Of a stretch of DNA of 64,000 bases, positions 11,110-20,366 are shown piece by piece. Every line of letters begins with the position of its first letter. Positions within the stretch are counted from its first letter, which is position 1. Below the pieces are notes generated by a model, which ran no database searches, had not been told where the DNA came from, and was given only the letters and a program-made list of their open reading frames with translations. The stretch covers positions 496,001 to 560,000 of the forward strand of contig NZ_AP021903.1 of assembly GCF_018326005.1 (NCBI RefSeq), written 5' to 3'. The stretch is from Pseudomonas sp. Seg1. Lineage in GTDB: Bacteria; Pseudomonadota; Gammaproteobacteria; Pseudomonadales; Pseudomonadaceae. The position numbers were made by a program, and so were the translations under genes.

Positions 11110-12578
11110 GTGCCGCGTTGGCAATCCTGCCATTCGGTTTCGCCCGACGATTTGGCGTGCTGCTGGAAGGCACGGGCACGCAGGCCCGCGTGCTCATGCG
11201 AGCCGACACGCCGCTGACGGCGCTGGCCGAAGTGCGCCGCTTGTGCGCTCGCGAACTGCCGATCGAGATACTTGCGCAGGAGTCGTTCGCCGCGCGGCTG
11301 GCCGCGACCTATCGCGAAGGACAGAGCGCTGCGCAACAGGTCGCGCAAGGGTTGGACGATGAGCTCGATCTGCTCAGCCTCGCCGAACAGGTGCCGCAGA
11401 CCGCTGACCTGCTGGAGCAACAAGGCGACGCGCCAGTGATCCGCCTGATCAATGCGTTGCTTAGCGAAGCCGTGCGCGCACAGGCCTCGGACGTCCATCT
11501 GGAAACCTTCGAGCAGTACCTTTCGGTACGCATGCGCGTCGACGGTCAGTTGAGCGAAATGCTCAGGCCAAGACGTGAACTGGCGACGTTGCTGGTGTCG
11601 CGGATCAAGGTCATGGCGCGGCTCGACATCGCCGAAAAACGCGTGCCGCAGGACGGCCGGATTGCCTTGCGTCTGGCCGGGCACGAAGTCGATGTGCGCG
11701 TCTCGACATTGCCGTCGGCGCACGGCGAACGTGTGGTGCTGCGCTTGCTCGATAAGCAAGCCGGGCGTCTACAACTGCAACGTCTGGGCATGCCGGACGA
11801 CACTCTCGCTACCCTGCAAAGCCTGCTCGCCAGGCCGCACGGGATTTTGCTGGTGACCGGGCCGACCGGTTCCGGCAAAACCACCAGTCTCTACGCGGCG
11901 TTGAGCAGCCTCAATGATCCGTCGCGCAACATTCTCACGGTCGAGGATCCGATCGAATATCACCTGCCGGGGATCGGCCAGATGCCGGTCAATCCGAAGG
12001 TGGAAATGACCTTCGCGCGCGGCTTGCGCGCCATTCTTCGTCAGGATCCGGACGTGGTGATGGTGGGTGAAATCCGTGATCGCGAGACCGCGCAGATTGC
12101 CGTGCAAGCCTCGTTGACCGGACATCTGGTGCTGTCGACCTTGCACACCAACAGTGCGGTCGGCGCGGTGACGCGACTGAGCGACATGGGCGTGGATGCG
12201 TATTTGTTGGCCTCGTCGCTGGTCGGTGTGCTTGCGCAACGCTTGTTGCGCACGTTGTGCGTGCATTGCAAGGCGCCGTACTTTGCCGACGCTGCGACCT
12301 GTCATCGGCTGGGGCTGGATCCCTTATTGGCGGCGCCGCTTTTTCGTGCGCAGGGCTGTGAGCATTGCCAGCACGGTTATCGCGGGCGCATCGGCATCTA
12401 CGAACTGATCAGCATCACCGATGCGGTTGCCGCGCTGATTCATCAGGGCGCCAGCGAGCGCGAGCTGATTGACGCAACGCGCAAGGAGTCTCGCAGCCTG
12501 TTTCAGGCCGGCCGGCAACGTGTGCTCGACGGCGAGACCAGCGTCGATGAGTGGTTGCGCGTGACGCAGGAGGATTAA
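11106..12578 (+). CDS. gspE: type II secretion ATPase GspE
   Basis: The cytoplasmic hexameric ATPase that powers pseudopilus assembly. 490 residues: N-terminal GspL-binding region, then the motor domain with Walker A GPTGSGKTTS (near residue 255), Asp box, Walker B DPDVVMVGEIRD (near 313) and His box TGHLVLSTLHTN. Near the C terminus the pairs CVHC and CEHC form the zinc-binding loop found in secretion ATPases. Its ATG overlaps the gspD stop. Confidence 0.96.
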   Translation: MSAALAILPFGFARRFGVLLEGTGTQARVLMRADTPLTALAEVRRLCARELPIEILAQESFAARLAATYREGQSAAQQVAQGLDDELDLLSLAEQVPQTADLLEQQGDAPVIRLINALLSEAVRAQASDVHLETFEQYLSVRMRVDGQLSEMLRPRRELATLLVSRIKVMARLDIAEKRVPQDGRIALRLAGHEVDVRVSTLPSAHGERVVLRLLDKQAGRLQLQRLGMPDDTLATLQSLLARPHGILLVTGPTGSGKTTSLYAALSSLNDPSRNILTVEDPIEYHLPGIGQMPVNPKVEMTFARGLRAILRQDPDVVMVGEIRDRETAQIAVQASLTGHLVLSTLHTNSAVGAVTRLSDMGVDAYLLASSLVGVLAQRLLRTLCVHCKAPYFADAATCHRLGLDPLLAAPLFRAQGCEHCQHGYRGRIGIYELISITDAVAALIHQGASERELIDATRKESRSLFQAGRQRVLDGETSVDEWLRVTQED

Positions 12579-12581
12579 TCG

Positions 12582-13790
12582 ATGCCGACCTTCGATTACC
12601 GCGCCGACAATGCTCAGGGCCACCGCTGCCGTGGCAGACTCGAAGCGGAAAACGCCCGGCACGCGCGACAGTTGTTGCGTGAGCGCGGACTGTGGCCGTT
12701 GCAACTCAAGGAACTGCGAGGCAATGGCAGCGGCCATGGAGCGTGGCGCGCCGGTCGCTTGAGCGTTGCCGATCTGGCGCTGCTGACCCTGCAATTGTCG
12801 ACGCTGGTACAGGCCGGTTTGCCGCTGGAAGAAGCGCTGGAAGTGGTCGCCCGCCAGACCGCCAAGCGGCGCGTTGCCGGTTTACTGTGGGCAGTGCGCG
12901 GGCGGGTCATGGAAGGGCACGCGCTGGCCGTCGCGTTAAGCCGGTTTCCTGCGGCGTTTCCCGAGTTGTTCCGCGCCACGGTGGCGGCGGGTGAGCGCTC
13001 TGGCCATCTCGGTCATGTGCTGGAGCAACTGGCTGTTTACACCCAGGCGCGCCAGGCATCGCGACAAAAGATTCAGATGGCGCTGATCTATCCCTCGATT
13101 CTGATGTTCGCCAGCGTGGCCATCGTCGGTTTTCTGCTCGGCTACGTGGTGCCGGACGTGGTGAAAATTTTCGTCGACAGCGGTCAGCCGTTGCCCTGGT
13201 TGACCCGCGCACTGATCAGCCTCAGCGACGGTGTGCGCCAGTTTGGTCTGGTATTTCTCGGCGCCAGCCTGGCGCTGTTCAGTGGCTGGCGCTGGAGTTT
13301 GCGTCAGCCGCTCTGGCGGCTGCGCTGGCATGCGCTGGCGTTAAATATTCCGCTGCTCGGCACGTTGCTGCGCGCCATGGAAGCGGCGCGATTCGCCAGC
13401 ACGTTGGCGATCCTCGGCAAGAGCGCCGTGCCCTTGGTCGATGCGCTGGAAATCGCCGCCGCCGTGATCGGCAATCAGACCATTCGCGGGCGTATGAGCG
13501 AGGTCGCCCGCTCGGTGCGCGAAGGCTCGACGCTGACCCGCAGCCTGGAACGCAGCGGCGATATCCCGCCGATGATGCTGCACATGATTGCCAGCGGTGA
13601 ACGCGCCGGCGAACTCGACGCCATGCTCGCCCGCGCCGCCGAACAACAGGAGGCGAGCCTCGCTGCGCGCATCGCGCTGATGGTGAGTCTGTTCGAGCCG
13701 GCGATGTTGCTGGTGATGGGCGCGGTGGTGCTGCTGATCGTCCTCGCCATCCTCCTTCCGATCCTCAGTCTCAACCAATTGGTGAATTGA
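12582..13790 (+). CDS. gspF: type II secretion inner-membrane platform protein GspF
   Basis: 402 residues with the duplicated GspF domain, each half a helical bundle followed by membrane helices, and a final hydrophobic helix (LLVMGAVVLLIVLAILLPIL). The N-terminal start PTFDYRADNAQG is typical of the family. It sits three bases after gspE. It recruits the ATPase and is thought to lift pseudopilin subunits. Confidence 0.95.
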   Translation: MPTFDYRADNAQGHRCRGRLEAENARHARQLLRERGLWPLQLKELRGNGSGHGAWRAGRLSVADLALLTLQLSTLVQAGLPLEEALEVVARQTAKRRVAGLLWAVRGRVMEGHALAVALSRFPAAFPELFRATVAAGERSGHLGHVLEQLAVYTQARQASRQKIQMALIYPSILMFASVAIVGFLLGYVVPDVVKIFVDSGQPLPWLTRALISLSDGVRQFGLVFLGASLALFSGWRWSLRQPLWRLRWHALALNIPLLGTLLRAMEAARFASTLAILGKSAVPLVDALEIAAAVIGNQTIRGRMSEVARSVREGSTLTRSLERSGDIPPMMLHMIASGERAGELDAMLARAAEQQEASLAARIALMVSLFEPAMLLVMGAVVLLIVLAILLPILSLNQLVN

Positions 13791-13793
13791 TCC

Positions 13794-14252
13794 ATGGCTC
13801 TTTTGCACAGAAAAACAGCGGCCGCGCAGCGCGGTTTCACCCTGATCGAAATCATGGTCGTGGTGGTGATCATCGGCATCCTTGGCGCAATTGTCGTGCC
13901 GCAATTCATGAGCCGGCCGGATCAGGCGAAAACCACGGCGGCGAAGATCGATATTCAAGCAATCGCCACGGCGCTGGAGATGTATCGCCTCGACAACGCG
14001 CGATATCCGACTACGCAGCAGGGCCTCGAAGCGTTGGTAAAACGCCCCGCCGGGACACCGGCGGCACGTAACTGGAACCCTGCCGGTTATCTGAAAAGTC
14101 TGGCGCGCGATCCCTGGGGTACGCCGTACCAGTACCTCAACCCCGGTACGCGTGCGGCGGGTGGCGGTTACGACTTGTATTCGCTGGGCTCCGATGGCGT
14201 CAGTGGCGGTGAAGGCCACGCCGCCGATATCGGCAACTGGGCCATCGATTGA
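13794..14252 (+). CDS. gspG: major pseudopilin GspG
   Basis: 152 residues. A basic leader ends at QRG, cleaved before FTLIEIMVVVVIIG by a prepilin peptidase; the glutamate at mature position 5 is present. The C-terminal domain shows the GspG hallmarks: YRLDNARYPTTQQGLEAL, DPWGTPYQYLNPG, and the acidic calcium-loop end. No prepilin peptidase gene lies in the window, so processing must depend on one elsewhere (PilD is the usual partner). Confidence 0.96.
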   Translation: MALLHRKTAAAQRGFTLIEIMVVVVIIGILGAIVVPQFMSRPDQAKTTAAKIDIQAIATALEMYRLDNARYPTTQQGLEALVKRPAGTPAARNWNPAGYLKSLARDPWGTPYQYLNPGTRAAGGGYDLYSLGSDGVSGGEGHAADIGNWAID

Positions 14253-14719
14253 TGCGCCAGCGCTGCCGGGGTTTCACCTTGCTGGAATTGATGGTGGTCA
14301 TGGTGCTGATCGGCGTGTTGCTGGGTATGGTCGGCCTGGTGGGCGGGACCAATCCGGCGCAAGTGGCGCGGCAGGAGGCGAGCCGGCTGGCTCGGCTGAT
14401 CGAGCAATTTCGCGAACGGGCAGTGCTGGAAGGGCGGGAGTTTGGTGTGGGTTTTAGTCTGGAAGGTTATCGCGTTCTCCAGCTCGGCGAGAAAGGCTGG
14501 CAGCCGTTGCTGCCCTTGCAAGCATGGCCGCCGGAACTGCAGCCGCGACTTACCGTGGAGGGCCTGCCGGTGCGCTTGGCGAACAGTGCGCAGCTGCCGC
14601 AATTGTTGATTCTCAGCAGTGATGAAATCAGCGCATTTACCATGTTTCTAGTAACTCGTGAGCGAGTTTGGGCGAATTTGTCTTCGGATGGTTTGAGTGA
14701 GGTCTCACTCGATGAGTGA
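14252..14719 (+). CDS. gspH: minor pseudopilin GspH
   Basis: 155 residues. The prepilin cleavage site is CRG before FTLLELMVVMVLIG, with Glu at mature position 5. The ATG at 14252 shares its A with the gspG stop (TGATG), which fits the tight coupling in this operon; a TTG three bases earlier is possible but unnecessary. The C-terminal domain is poorly conserved, as usual for GspH; the assignment rests on the N terminus and the order G-H-I-J. Confidence 0.88.
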   Translation: MRQRCRGFTLLELMVVMVLIGVLLGMVGLVGGTNPAQVARQEASRLARLIEQFRERAVLEGREFGVGFSLEGYRVLQLGEKGWQPLLPLQAWPPELQPRLTVEGLPVRLANSAQLPQLLILSSDEISAFTMFLVTRERVWANLSSDGLSEVSLDE

Positions 14720-15095
14720 CCGACCGACGATCACTCGCATGCGAGGTTTCACGCTGCTGGAAGTCATGGTCGCGCTCACGATTTTCGCCGTACTCGCAGC
14801 GGCGATATTGTCGGCGAGCCGTTACGTGGTGCAGCAGAGCGGCGCCGCTGAGCAACGGCTTTTCGCCGCGTGGCTTGCGGATAATCATCTAAATGAGTTG
14901 CGCCTGAAAAACGACTGGGTCGCCGGACAACAGCAGCAGATTGTGCACATGGATCGCCGCGACTGGCGCCTTCGATCATATCTGCGCGTGGGCGAAATTC
15001 CGGGGCTGTTCACGGTGGAGCTGGAAGTCAGTCTCGGCGACAGCGATCAACTGTTGTATCGCACGTCTGCGCGGTTGCAGGGCCGCCATGAATAA
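14712..15095 (+). CDS. gspI: minor pseudopilin GspI
   Basis: 127 residues from ATG 14712, which overlaps gspH by eight bases. The cleavage site is MRG before FTLLEVMVALTIFAVLA, the typical GspI start, and WLADNHLNELRL is the conserved stretch after the helix. With GspJ and GspK it forms the tip that begins pseudopilus assembly. Confidence 0.92.
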   Translation: MSDRPTITRMRGFTLLEVMVALTIFAVLAAAILSASRYVVQQSGAAEQRLFAAWLADNHLNELRLKNDWVAGQQQQIVHMDRRDWRLRSYLRVGEIPGLFTVELEVSLGDSDQLLYRTSARLQGRHE

Positions 15096-15594
15096 CCAGC
15101 GCGGATTCACCTTGTTGGAACTGGTGATCGCAATGGCGATTTTCGCTCTGCTCGGTCTCGCCAGTTGGCGCCTGTTCGACAGCGTGGTGCGCGTGCAACA
15201 CGCGACGGCGAGCCATGAGCGCGGCTTCAGAAGTTTGCAACGGGCAGTCGCGGTGATCGAGCGCGATCTGCTGCACGTCACCGAACAGCCTATCGTCTTG
15301 AGTGCCGGGCAACTGAGTGTGCAACGCAGCAACTGGCGCAATCCACTGGATCAACCACGCAGCGAACGCCAGGAGCTGACATATCGCCTGCTCGACAGTG
15401 TGCTGTGGCGAGAGAGCCGCGCCGAAGGATCGCTGACCGTACAGCGGCAGAAGTTGCTGGAGGAGGTTGTCGATCTGCGCTGGCGGTTGCTCGGTGGTTC
15501 TGCGGGCACACCTTTGACGCTGGAGTTTCTGGTCTCGACCCGACGCTATGACGGTATTCGCCGGGTCCTTTTGCTGCCGGGAGCATTGCCATGA
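15088..15594 (+). CDS. gspJ: minor pseudopilin GspJ
   Basis: 168 residues from ATG 15088, which overlaps gspI by eight bases. The cleavage site is QRG before FTLLELVIAMAIFALLGLASW. The FRSLQRAVAVIERDLLHV helix and the C-terminal VLLLPGALP are GspJ-like. The longer upstream frame runs through gspI and has no start context, so it is not used. Confidence 0.92.
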   Translation: MNNQRGFTLLELVIAMAIFALLGLASWRLFDSVVRVQHATASHERGFRSLQRAVAVIERDLLHVTEQPIVLSAGQLSVQRSNWRNPLDQPRSERQELTYRLLDSVLWRESRAEGSLTVQRQKLLEEVVDLRWRLLGGSAGTPLTLEFLVSTRRYDGIRRVLLLPGALP

Positions 15595-16439
15595 AACACC
15601 GGCAACAAGGGCTGGCGTTGATCAGCGTGATGCTGGTGCTGAGTCTCGCCTTGCTGATCACCAGTGGCATGTTGCGTAGCCACCGAATGTCGTTGCAGAG
15701 CAGCGCGCAACAGCTGCAAACCCTGCACTTGCGTCAGTGGGCGGTGGAGGGAGAGCTCTGGGCGCTGCGGCGTTTGCACAAGGCTGTTGTGGATCAGCAA
15801 AACCATGCCGAGATGCTCCTGGACTGGCCCCAAGACATTCCTGAACTGGGCCGCGAAGACACGCAAGTCGAGGTGCACATCGAAGACCTGTCGGCGCGTT
15901 TCAATCTCAACGCATTGCTGCATCAGGGGCAGATTGATGCGGTGACGCTGGAGCGCTGGGCGCGGTTGCTCGAATTGCTGGAGCTGCCTGCGCTGCAGCC
16001 GAGCCAGGTCGGCCAGTTATCCGAGGTGAGCCAATTACGTTTGCTGCCAGGTTTCGACGCACCAATGCTGCGGCGTCTGGAACCGTGGGTGGCGCTGCTG
16101 CCCACGGATGCGACGCTGAATGTCAACACGGCACCGGCGTTGTTGCTGCGTGTGCTCGAGCTGGAACCGGATGTGGCTGACGCTCTTGTTCGCCAACGTT
16201 CGACGACCTCCTGGCACAGCGTTCAGGCGTTTAGCGCCGACCCTTTGATCGCCGATACCGGAATCAATACACATGGGCTCGGCGTCGACAGTCGCTGGCA
16301 TCGCATCACCGTACGCGTGGTGCAAGAACAGCAGGTGCTGACGCTGAACACTGATGTCGAATTCGTCACGAAAACCGCCCGATTGAAAGTCGTGCAACGC
16401 CGTTTGCTTCCTTCCCGCGGCATCGAGATAACGCAATGA
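15591..16439 (+). CDS. gspK: minor pseudopilin GspK
   Basis: 282 residues, the large tip pseudopilin. The prepilin-like start is QQG before LALISVMLVLSLALL; as usual in GspK the mature position 5 is not glutamate. LSARFNLNAL and TLNVNTAPALLLRVL are conserved in the family. Both ends overlap neighbours through ATGA. Confidence 0.94.
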   Translation: MKHRQQGLALISVMLVLSLALLITSGMLRSHRMSLQSSAQQLQTLHLRQWAVEGELWALRRLHKAVVDQQNHAEMLLDWPQDIPELGREDTQVEVHIEDLSARFNLNALLHQGQIDAVTLERWARLLELLELPALQPSQVGQLSEVSQLRLLPGFDAPMLRRLEPWVALLPTDATLNVNTAPALLLRVLELEPDVADALVRQRSTTSWHSVQAFSADPLIADTGINTHGLGVDSRWHRITVRVVQEQQVLTLNTDVEFVTKTARLKVVQRRLLPSRGIEITQ

Positions 16440-17531
16440 AAAACTGGCTTTACCTGACCGCCGAAGGGCTTGCGCACCTGTCGTCCGACTGGCCTTGTTG
16501 CCTGTGGTCGCACGCCGGCGAACAACAAACGATGCCGCTGCACCAAGCGGTACAAGTGCTGCACGGGAAAAAAATCGACCTGTTGCTGCCCATCGAATCT
16601 TGCAGCTGGCTGCGCAGCGAACCCTGGCCCGGGCGACGTGCGCCGACCGCGCAGGCGCTTGCGTTTGCCGTCGAAGAGCAGCTTGGCGAAGTGCTCGACA
16701 ATGTGCATTTGAGCATGGGTCAAGCGGATGGCGAGCGACGTTATCCGTTGATGGTCATCGCTCGCGAGCGCTTGGCGGCCGTTTTGTCGTTGCTCGCCGA
16801 AAGTGGTCTGCAAGTGCGCTCGGTGTTCGTCGATGCCGATTTGTTGCCAATGAATCAGCCTGCTGGTGTCCGCTGGTTCGGGCGCTGGTTGCTGGGCGGG
16901 GCGTTACCGGCCCGACTTGCAGTGACAGAGGAGGGATTGCTGGCGTTGAAAGGTGTGTTGCCCGAGAGCATGGTTTGGGTCGATGAGCCGGATGATCGGT
17001 TATTGCTGGCGGAAGGTTTTCGACAAGCGATCAATCTGCGGCATGGCGAATTCGCCTTGCGGCACTCGCCGCTGCCGTGGCGTGCGTTCTCGGCAGTATT
17101 GCTGATCCTGTTGTTGCTGGGTGTGGGCACCAGCGAAACGCGGTTCCGTTTCCTTGACGACGAAACCCGGCGACTCGCCGAGCACAATGAGCTGCGCTTT
17201 CAAACGCTGTATCCCCAGCACGCGCAAACCCTCGATCTGACCGCACAGATGCAGGCGATTCAAAGTGTGCCAGCGCAGTCCCGTGACACCCGGGTTGCGG
17301 CGCTGGTCAGGTTGATCGAACAGGGTGATTGGCGCCAGTCAGGTGGAGGTCAGGCGCATCGAGTTTGGCGAGGGCGATGGTTGGAAAGTCCAACTGACGG
17401 CCAACGGTTTCGCCGAGCTTGAGCAGTTGCGTGAGCGCGGGCGTCAGCAAGGTCTGGCGATCAAGATTGATGGCGCCAGCAAGATCGGCGATCGGGTGAC
17501 GGCGACACTGACGTGTGAGGCTGGCGTATGA
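16436..17531 (+). pseudogene. gspL: type II secretion protein GspL, frameshifted in this sequence
   Basis: GspL is the inner-membrane protein that anchors the ATPase GspE. The frame from 16436 gives an actin-like cytoplasmic domain and one membrane helix (near residue 217) but ends at 17422 in an arginine-rich tail (RVWRGRWLESPTDGQRFRRA) unlike the family. From about 17337 the next frame reads SQVEVRRIEFGEGDGW and on to TLTCEAGV, a convincing GspL C-terminal ferredoxin-like domain, and stops at 17531, overlapping the gspM ATG (ATGA) just like other junctions here. The span of 1,096 bases is one more than a multiple of three. One extra base (or two lost) near 17330-17340 explains this. It may be a real mutation or a sequencing error. 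Confidence 0.85.
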
Positions 17532-17974
17532 GGTCTGTGATGTTCCTTGAACGATGGCGACGGCTGTCAGGTCGTGAGCGCAACCTGATACTTTTTCTGG
17601 CGACGGGTTGCCTTGGCGGCGCAATGTTACTGTGGCTCTGGCAACCGAGCGTGCAACGGCTGGAAGCGGCCGAGCGCCTATATCGTCAGCAACAGACTTT
17701 TGCGATTCAACTGAATCGCGCTCAGCCACCAAGCGGTGCCGTGTTCGATGCGAGTCAGCCATTGTCATTACGGATCAGCGATAGCCTCGCCACGGCGGGG
17801 CTTGACGTTCAGCAAATGGATAGCGACAACGAGCAGATTCGCCTGACCCTCACTGGCCCGCCCGAGCCTTTGCTACTCTGGCTGGACAGGCTTGAGCGTG
17901 GCGGTGTGGTATTGCACTCGCTGACGCTTGAACCGCGCGACAATCTGCTGGAGGCGCGGTTGCTACTCAGATAG
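17528..17974 (+). CDS. gspM: type II secretion protein GspM
   Basis: 148 residues. A short cytoplasmic basic start (ERWRRLSGRERN), one membrane helix (LILFLATGCLGGAMLLWLW) and a periplasmic ferredoxin-like domain with a coiled start (VQRLEAAERLYRQQQ) are the GspM plan. It binds GspL. It is the last gene of the operon; no gspN or gspO follows. Its last eight bases overlap the convergent MFS gene. Confidence 0.9.
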   Translation: MRSVMFLERWRRLSGRERNLILFLATGCLGGAMLLWLWQPSVQRLEAAERLYRQQQTFAIQLNRAQPPSGAVFDASQPLSLRISDSLATAGLDVQQMDSDNEQIRLTLTGPPEPLLLWLDRLERGGVVLHSLTLEPRDNLLEARLLLR

Positions 17975-19241
17975 TCGTGCCGGTCAGGGGTGGCAGCTTC
18001 GCCAGTTTCAGTGCGACCAGCAGCGCGATCAGCAACAACGCGCCGATGAACAAACCGATGCCGTTCCAGCCGCCAAGGTGCCAGAAGACCCCACCCGCCG
18101 TCCCGGCGATGCTCGAACCGGAGTAATAGCTGAACAGATACAGCGAGGACGCCTGTCCCTTGGCCTTCAACGCCCGCCGACCGATCCAACTGCTCGCCAC
18201 CGAATGTGCACCAAAGAAGCCGAAGGTGAAAATCAGCATGCCGACGATGACCAGCAACAGCGGTGTAAACATCGTCAGTGCCAGACCGACGAACATCAGC
18301 GCAATGGTCGCCCACAACACCTTGCGCCGCCCCAGTTTGTCCGCCAGTGAGCCGATCTTCGCCGAGCTGTAGATGCCCGACAGGTACACCACCGAGAGCA
18401 AACCGACGAACACCTGATCGAGGTTGTACGGCGCGGCCAACAGACGATAGCCGATGTAGTTGAACAGCGTGACAAACGCACCCATCAACACGAACGCTTC
18501 AAGAAACAGCAGCGGCAACCCGGCATCGCGAAAGTGCATGGTGAAGCCGTCGAGCAGGCTGCGCGGGTGCAGCGAGCGCGAGCGGAAGTTGCGCGACTCG
18601 GGCAGGATCTTCCAGAACACCGCCGCTGCAATCAACGCCAGACCGCCGATCACCAGCATCGCCGTATGCCAGCTGACAAAATCGATCAGCACCCCGGTGA
18701 TCAAACGACCGCTCATCCCGCCAATCGCGTTGCCGCCAATGTACAAACCCATCGCCAGGCCAATGTGCTGCGGGTGAATTTCTTCGCTCAGGTAAGTCAT
18801 CGCTACCGCCGCAAGACCGCTCAACGACAGCCCGATCAGCGCGCGCATGATCAACACGCCTTCCCAACTCGGCATCATTGCGCTGGCCATGGTGCACAGG
18901 GCTGCGGCGAACAGCGCGGTGACCATCACCGGTTTGCGCCCGACCCGATCGGAGATCGGCCCGGTGATCAGCAGGCCGATGGCGAGCATGCCGGTGGCCA
19001 CCGAGAGGATCAGGCTGCTCTGCGCCGCATTGATCCCGTACTCGTGGGACAGCAGCGGCATCATTGGCTGCACGCAGTACAGCAGCGCAAAAGTCGCAAA
19101 TCCGCCACTGAACAGCGCCAGCACCGTGCGCATGAACATCGGCGTGCCTTTTTCGATGTAGATCTCTTGCAGTTCGGCGACGACATCGTCGGCCGCTGCA
19201 GGCGGGACTTCATGGGCAAGGGGCGCGACAGCTGTTTTCAC
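17967..19241 (-). CDS. MFS transporter, drug/sugar exporter type (YnfM-like)
   Basis: A twelve-helix major facilitator of about 424 residues with a long cytoplasmic N-terminal extension. The loop 2-3 motif GPISDRVGRKPVM and its second-half counterpart GSLADKLGRRKVL are clear. The GTG at 19241 follows CCGAGGTCTGAA, a plausible ribosome site; a longer frame reaches 19286 but lacks one. The gene is divergent from a LysR regulator, a common pairing in which the regulator controls the exporter. The substrate cannot be told from sequence. Confidence 0.85.
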   Translation of the reverse strand: MKTAVAPLAHEVPPAAADDVVAELQEIYIEKGTPMFMRTVLALFSGGFATFALLYCVQPMMPLLSHEYGINAAQSSLILSVATGMLAIGLLITGPISDRVGRKPVMVTALFAAALCTMASAMMPSWEGVLIMRALIGLSLSGLAAVAMTYLSEEIHPQHIGLAMGLYIGGNAIGGMSGRLITGVLIDFVSWHTAMLVIGGLALIAAAVFWKILPESRNFRSRSLHPRSLLDGFTMHFRDAGLPLLFLEAFVLMGAFVTLFNYIGYRLLAAPYNLDQVFVGLLSVVYLSGIYSSAKIGSLADKLGRRKVLWATIALMFVGLALTMFTPLLLVIVGMLIFTFGFFGAHSVASSWIGRRALKAKGQASSLYLFSYYSGSSIAGTAGGVFWHLGGWNGIGLFIGALLLIALLVALKLAKLPPLTGTTI

Positions 19242-19359
19242 TTCAGACCTCGGAGGGCACGGCCGGGCAGGCAATGAAAAAATCATATAGCTGGCTAATG
19301 TTTCTATCCAATATATTGTTCGACCTGTTTGATAGCTTTAACGACCTAATGGGGTTTCC
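19242..19359. promoter_or_regulatory. shared divergent control region of the MFS and lysR genes
   Basis: An A+T-rich stretch unlike its surroundings. It holds the palindrome CAATATATTG (19309-19318) flanked by CTAT and ATAG half-sites (CTAT at 19304, ATAG near 19333), and an upstream ATAG at about 19286, spacing that would suit a LysR-type tetramer. The role is inferred from layout. Confidence 0.5.
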
Positions 19360-20262
19360 ATGGAATTGCGTCATCTGCGCTACTTCATCGCCGTTGCCGA
19401 AGAATTGCACTTTGGCCGCGCCGCCCAGGTGCTGGGGATCTCTCAGCCGCCGCTGAGCCAGCAGATTCAGGCGCTGGAGCAAGAGGTTGGCGCGCGGCTG
19501 TTCGAACGGACCAATCGTCGGGTCGAGTTGAGTGAGGCCGGGCGGTTGTTTCTGGAAGAGGCGCGGCTGGTGCTGGCACAGGTCGACAAAGCGGCGGACG
19601 TCGCCCGGCGTGCGCAACTCGGTGAGCTCGGGGAATTGAAGATTGGCTTCACCTCATCGGCGCCGTTCAACTCGACCATTCCGCAGGCGATTTTCTCTTT
19701 CCGTCAGCGCTTTCCGGCGGTGCACCTGAACTTGCGTGAGATGAGCAGCACCGAAGTGGCCGAGTCACTGGTGGACGAATCAATCGAGGTCGGCATCATG
19801 CGTCCGCTGGGTTTGCCGGATTCCTTGAGTGTGGTCGAGTTGATGCGCGAACCTTTGGTGGCGGTACTGAGCGCCAAGCATCCGTTGGCTCAAGGCAGCG
19901 AGGATGGCCTGTTTCTTTCGGCGCTGGCGCTGGAACCGTTTGTGTTCTTCCCGCGCAGTTACGGCAGCGGCCTCTACGCGCAACTGCTCAGCCTGGCCCG
20001 CGATGCCGGGTTCAGCCCCCACTTTGCCCAGGAAGCGGGGGAAGCGATGACGATCATTGGTTTGGTGGCGGCGGGGCTGGGCGTTTCGGTGCTACCGGCG
20101 TCCTATCAACGCATGCGCATCGACGGTGTGGTGTATCGGCCGCTGCTCGATCCGGAGGCGATTTCAGCGGTGTGGCTGGTGCAGCGCAAGGATCAGAAAT
20201 CGCCGATGGCCAAGGCGTTTGTCGAACTGCTCACGCGCAAGGTCGAGCCTTCAAAAGCTTGA
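19360..20262 (+). CDS. LysR-family transcriptional regulator
   Basis: 300 residues. The N-terminal winged helix-turn-helix (LRYFIAVAEELHFGRAAQVLGISQPPLSQQIQALE) is characteristic, followed by a linker helix and a two-lobed periplasmic-binding-like effector domain beginning LKIGFTSSAPF near residue 92. It resembles the CatR/BenM branch in having this LRYFxAVAEELHFGRAA start. It is divergent from the MFS gene, which is its likely target. The effector is unknown. Confidence 0.93.
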   Translation: MELRHLRYFIAVAEELHFGRAAQVLGISQPPLSQQIQALEQEVGARLFERTNRRVELSEAGRLFLEEARLVLAQVDKAADVARRAQLGELGELKIGFTSSAPFNSTIPQAIFSFRQRFPAVHLNLREMSSTEVAESLVDESIEVGIMRPLGLPDSLSVVELMREPLVAVLSAKHPLAQGSEDGLFLSALALEPFVFFPRSYGSGLYAQLLSLARDAGFSPHFAQEAGEAMTIIGLVAAGLGVSVLPASYQRMRIDGVVYRPLLDPEAISAVWLVQRKDQKSPMAKAFVELLTRKVEPSKA

Positions 20263-20278
20263 TTGCTGCGCAATCAAA

Positions 20279-20345
20279 TCGCGAGCAGGCTCGCTCCCAC
20301 AGGGGAGCGCATTCCAAGGTGTGAGCGAGCATGCTCGCGAAGGCG
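20279..20345. repeat. REPIN, type B
   Basis: One arm reads tcgcgagcaggctcgctccc (20279-20298) and the opposite-facing arm gtgagcgagcatgctcgcga ends at 20340; each is palindromic around GCGAGC-n-GCTCGC. A related full element is at 41697-41786. It fills the gap between convergent genes. Confidence 0.75.
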
Positions 20346-20366
20346 TCAGCTCAATCACCACCGCCC

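Noticed and set aside
17967..17974. Eight-base overlap of gspM and the MFS gene as a regulatory antisense unit
   Set aside because: Short tail-to-tail overlaps are common in dense genomes; nothing else supports a function.
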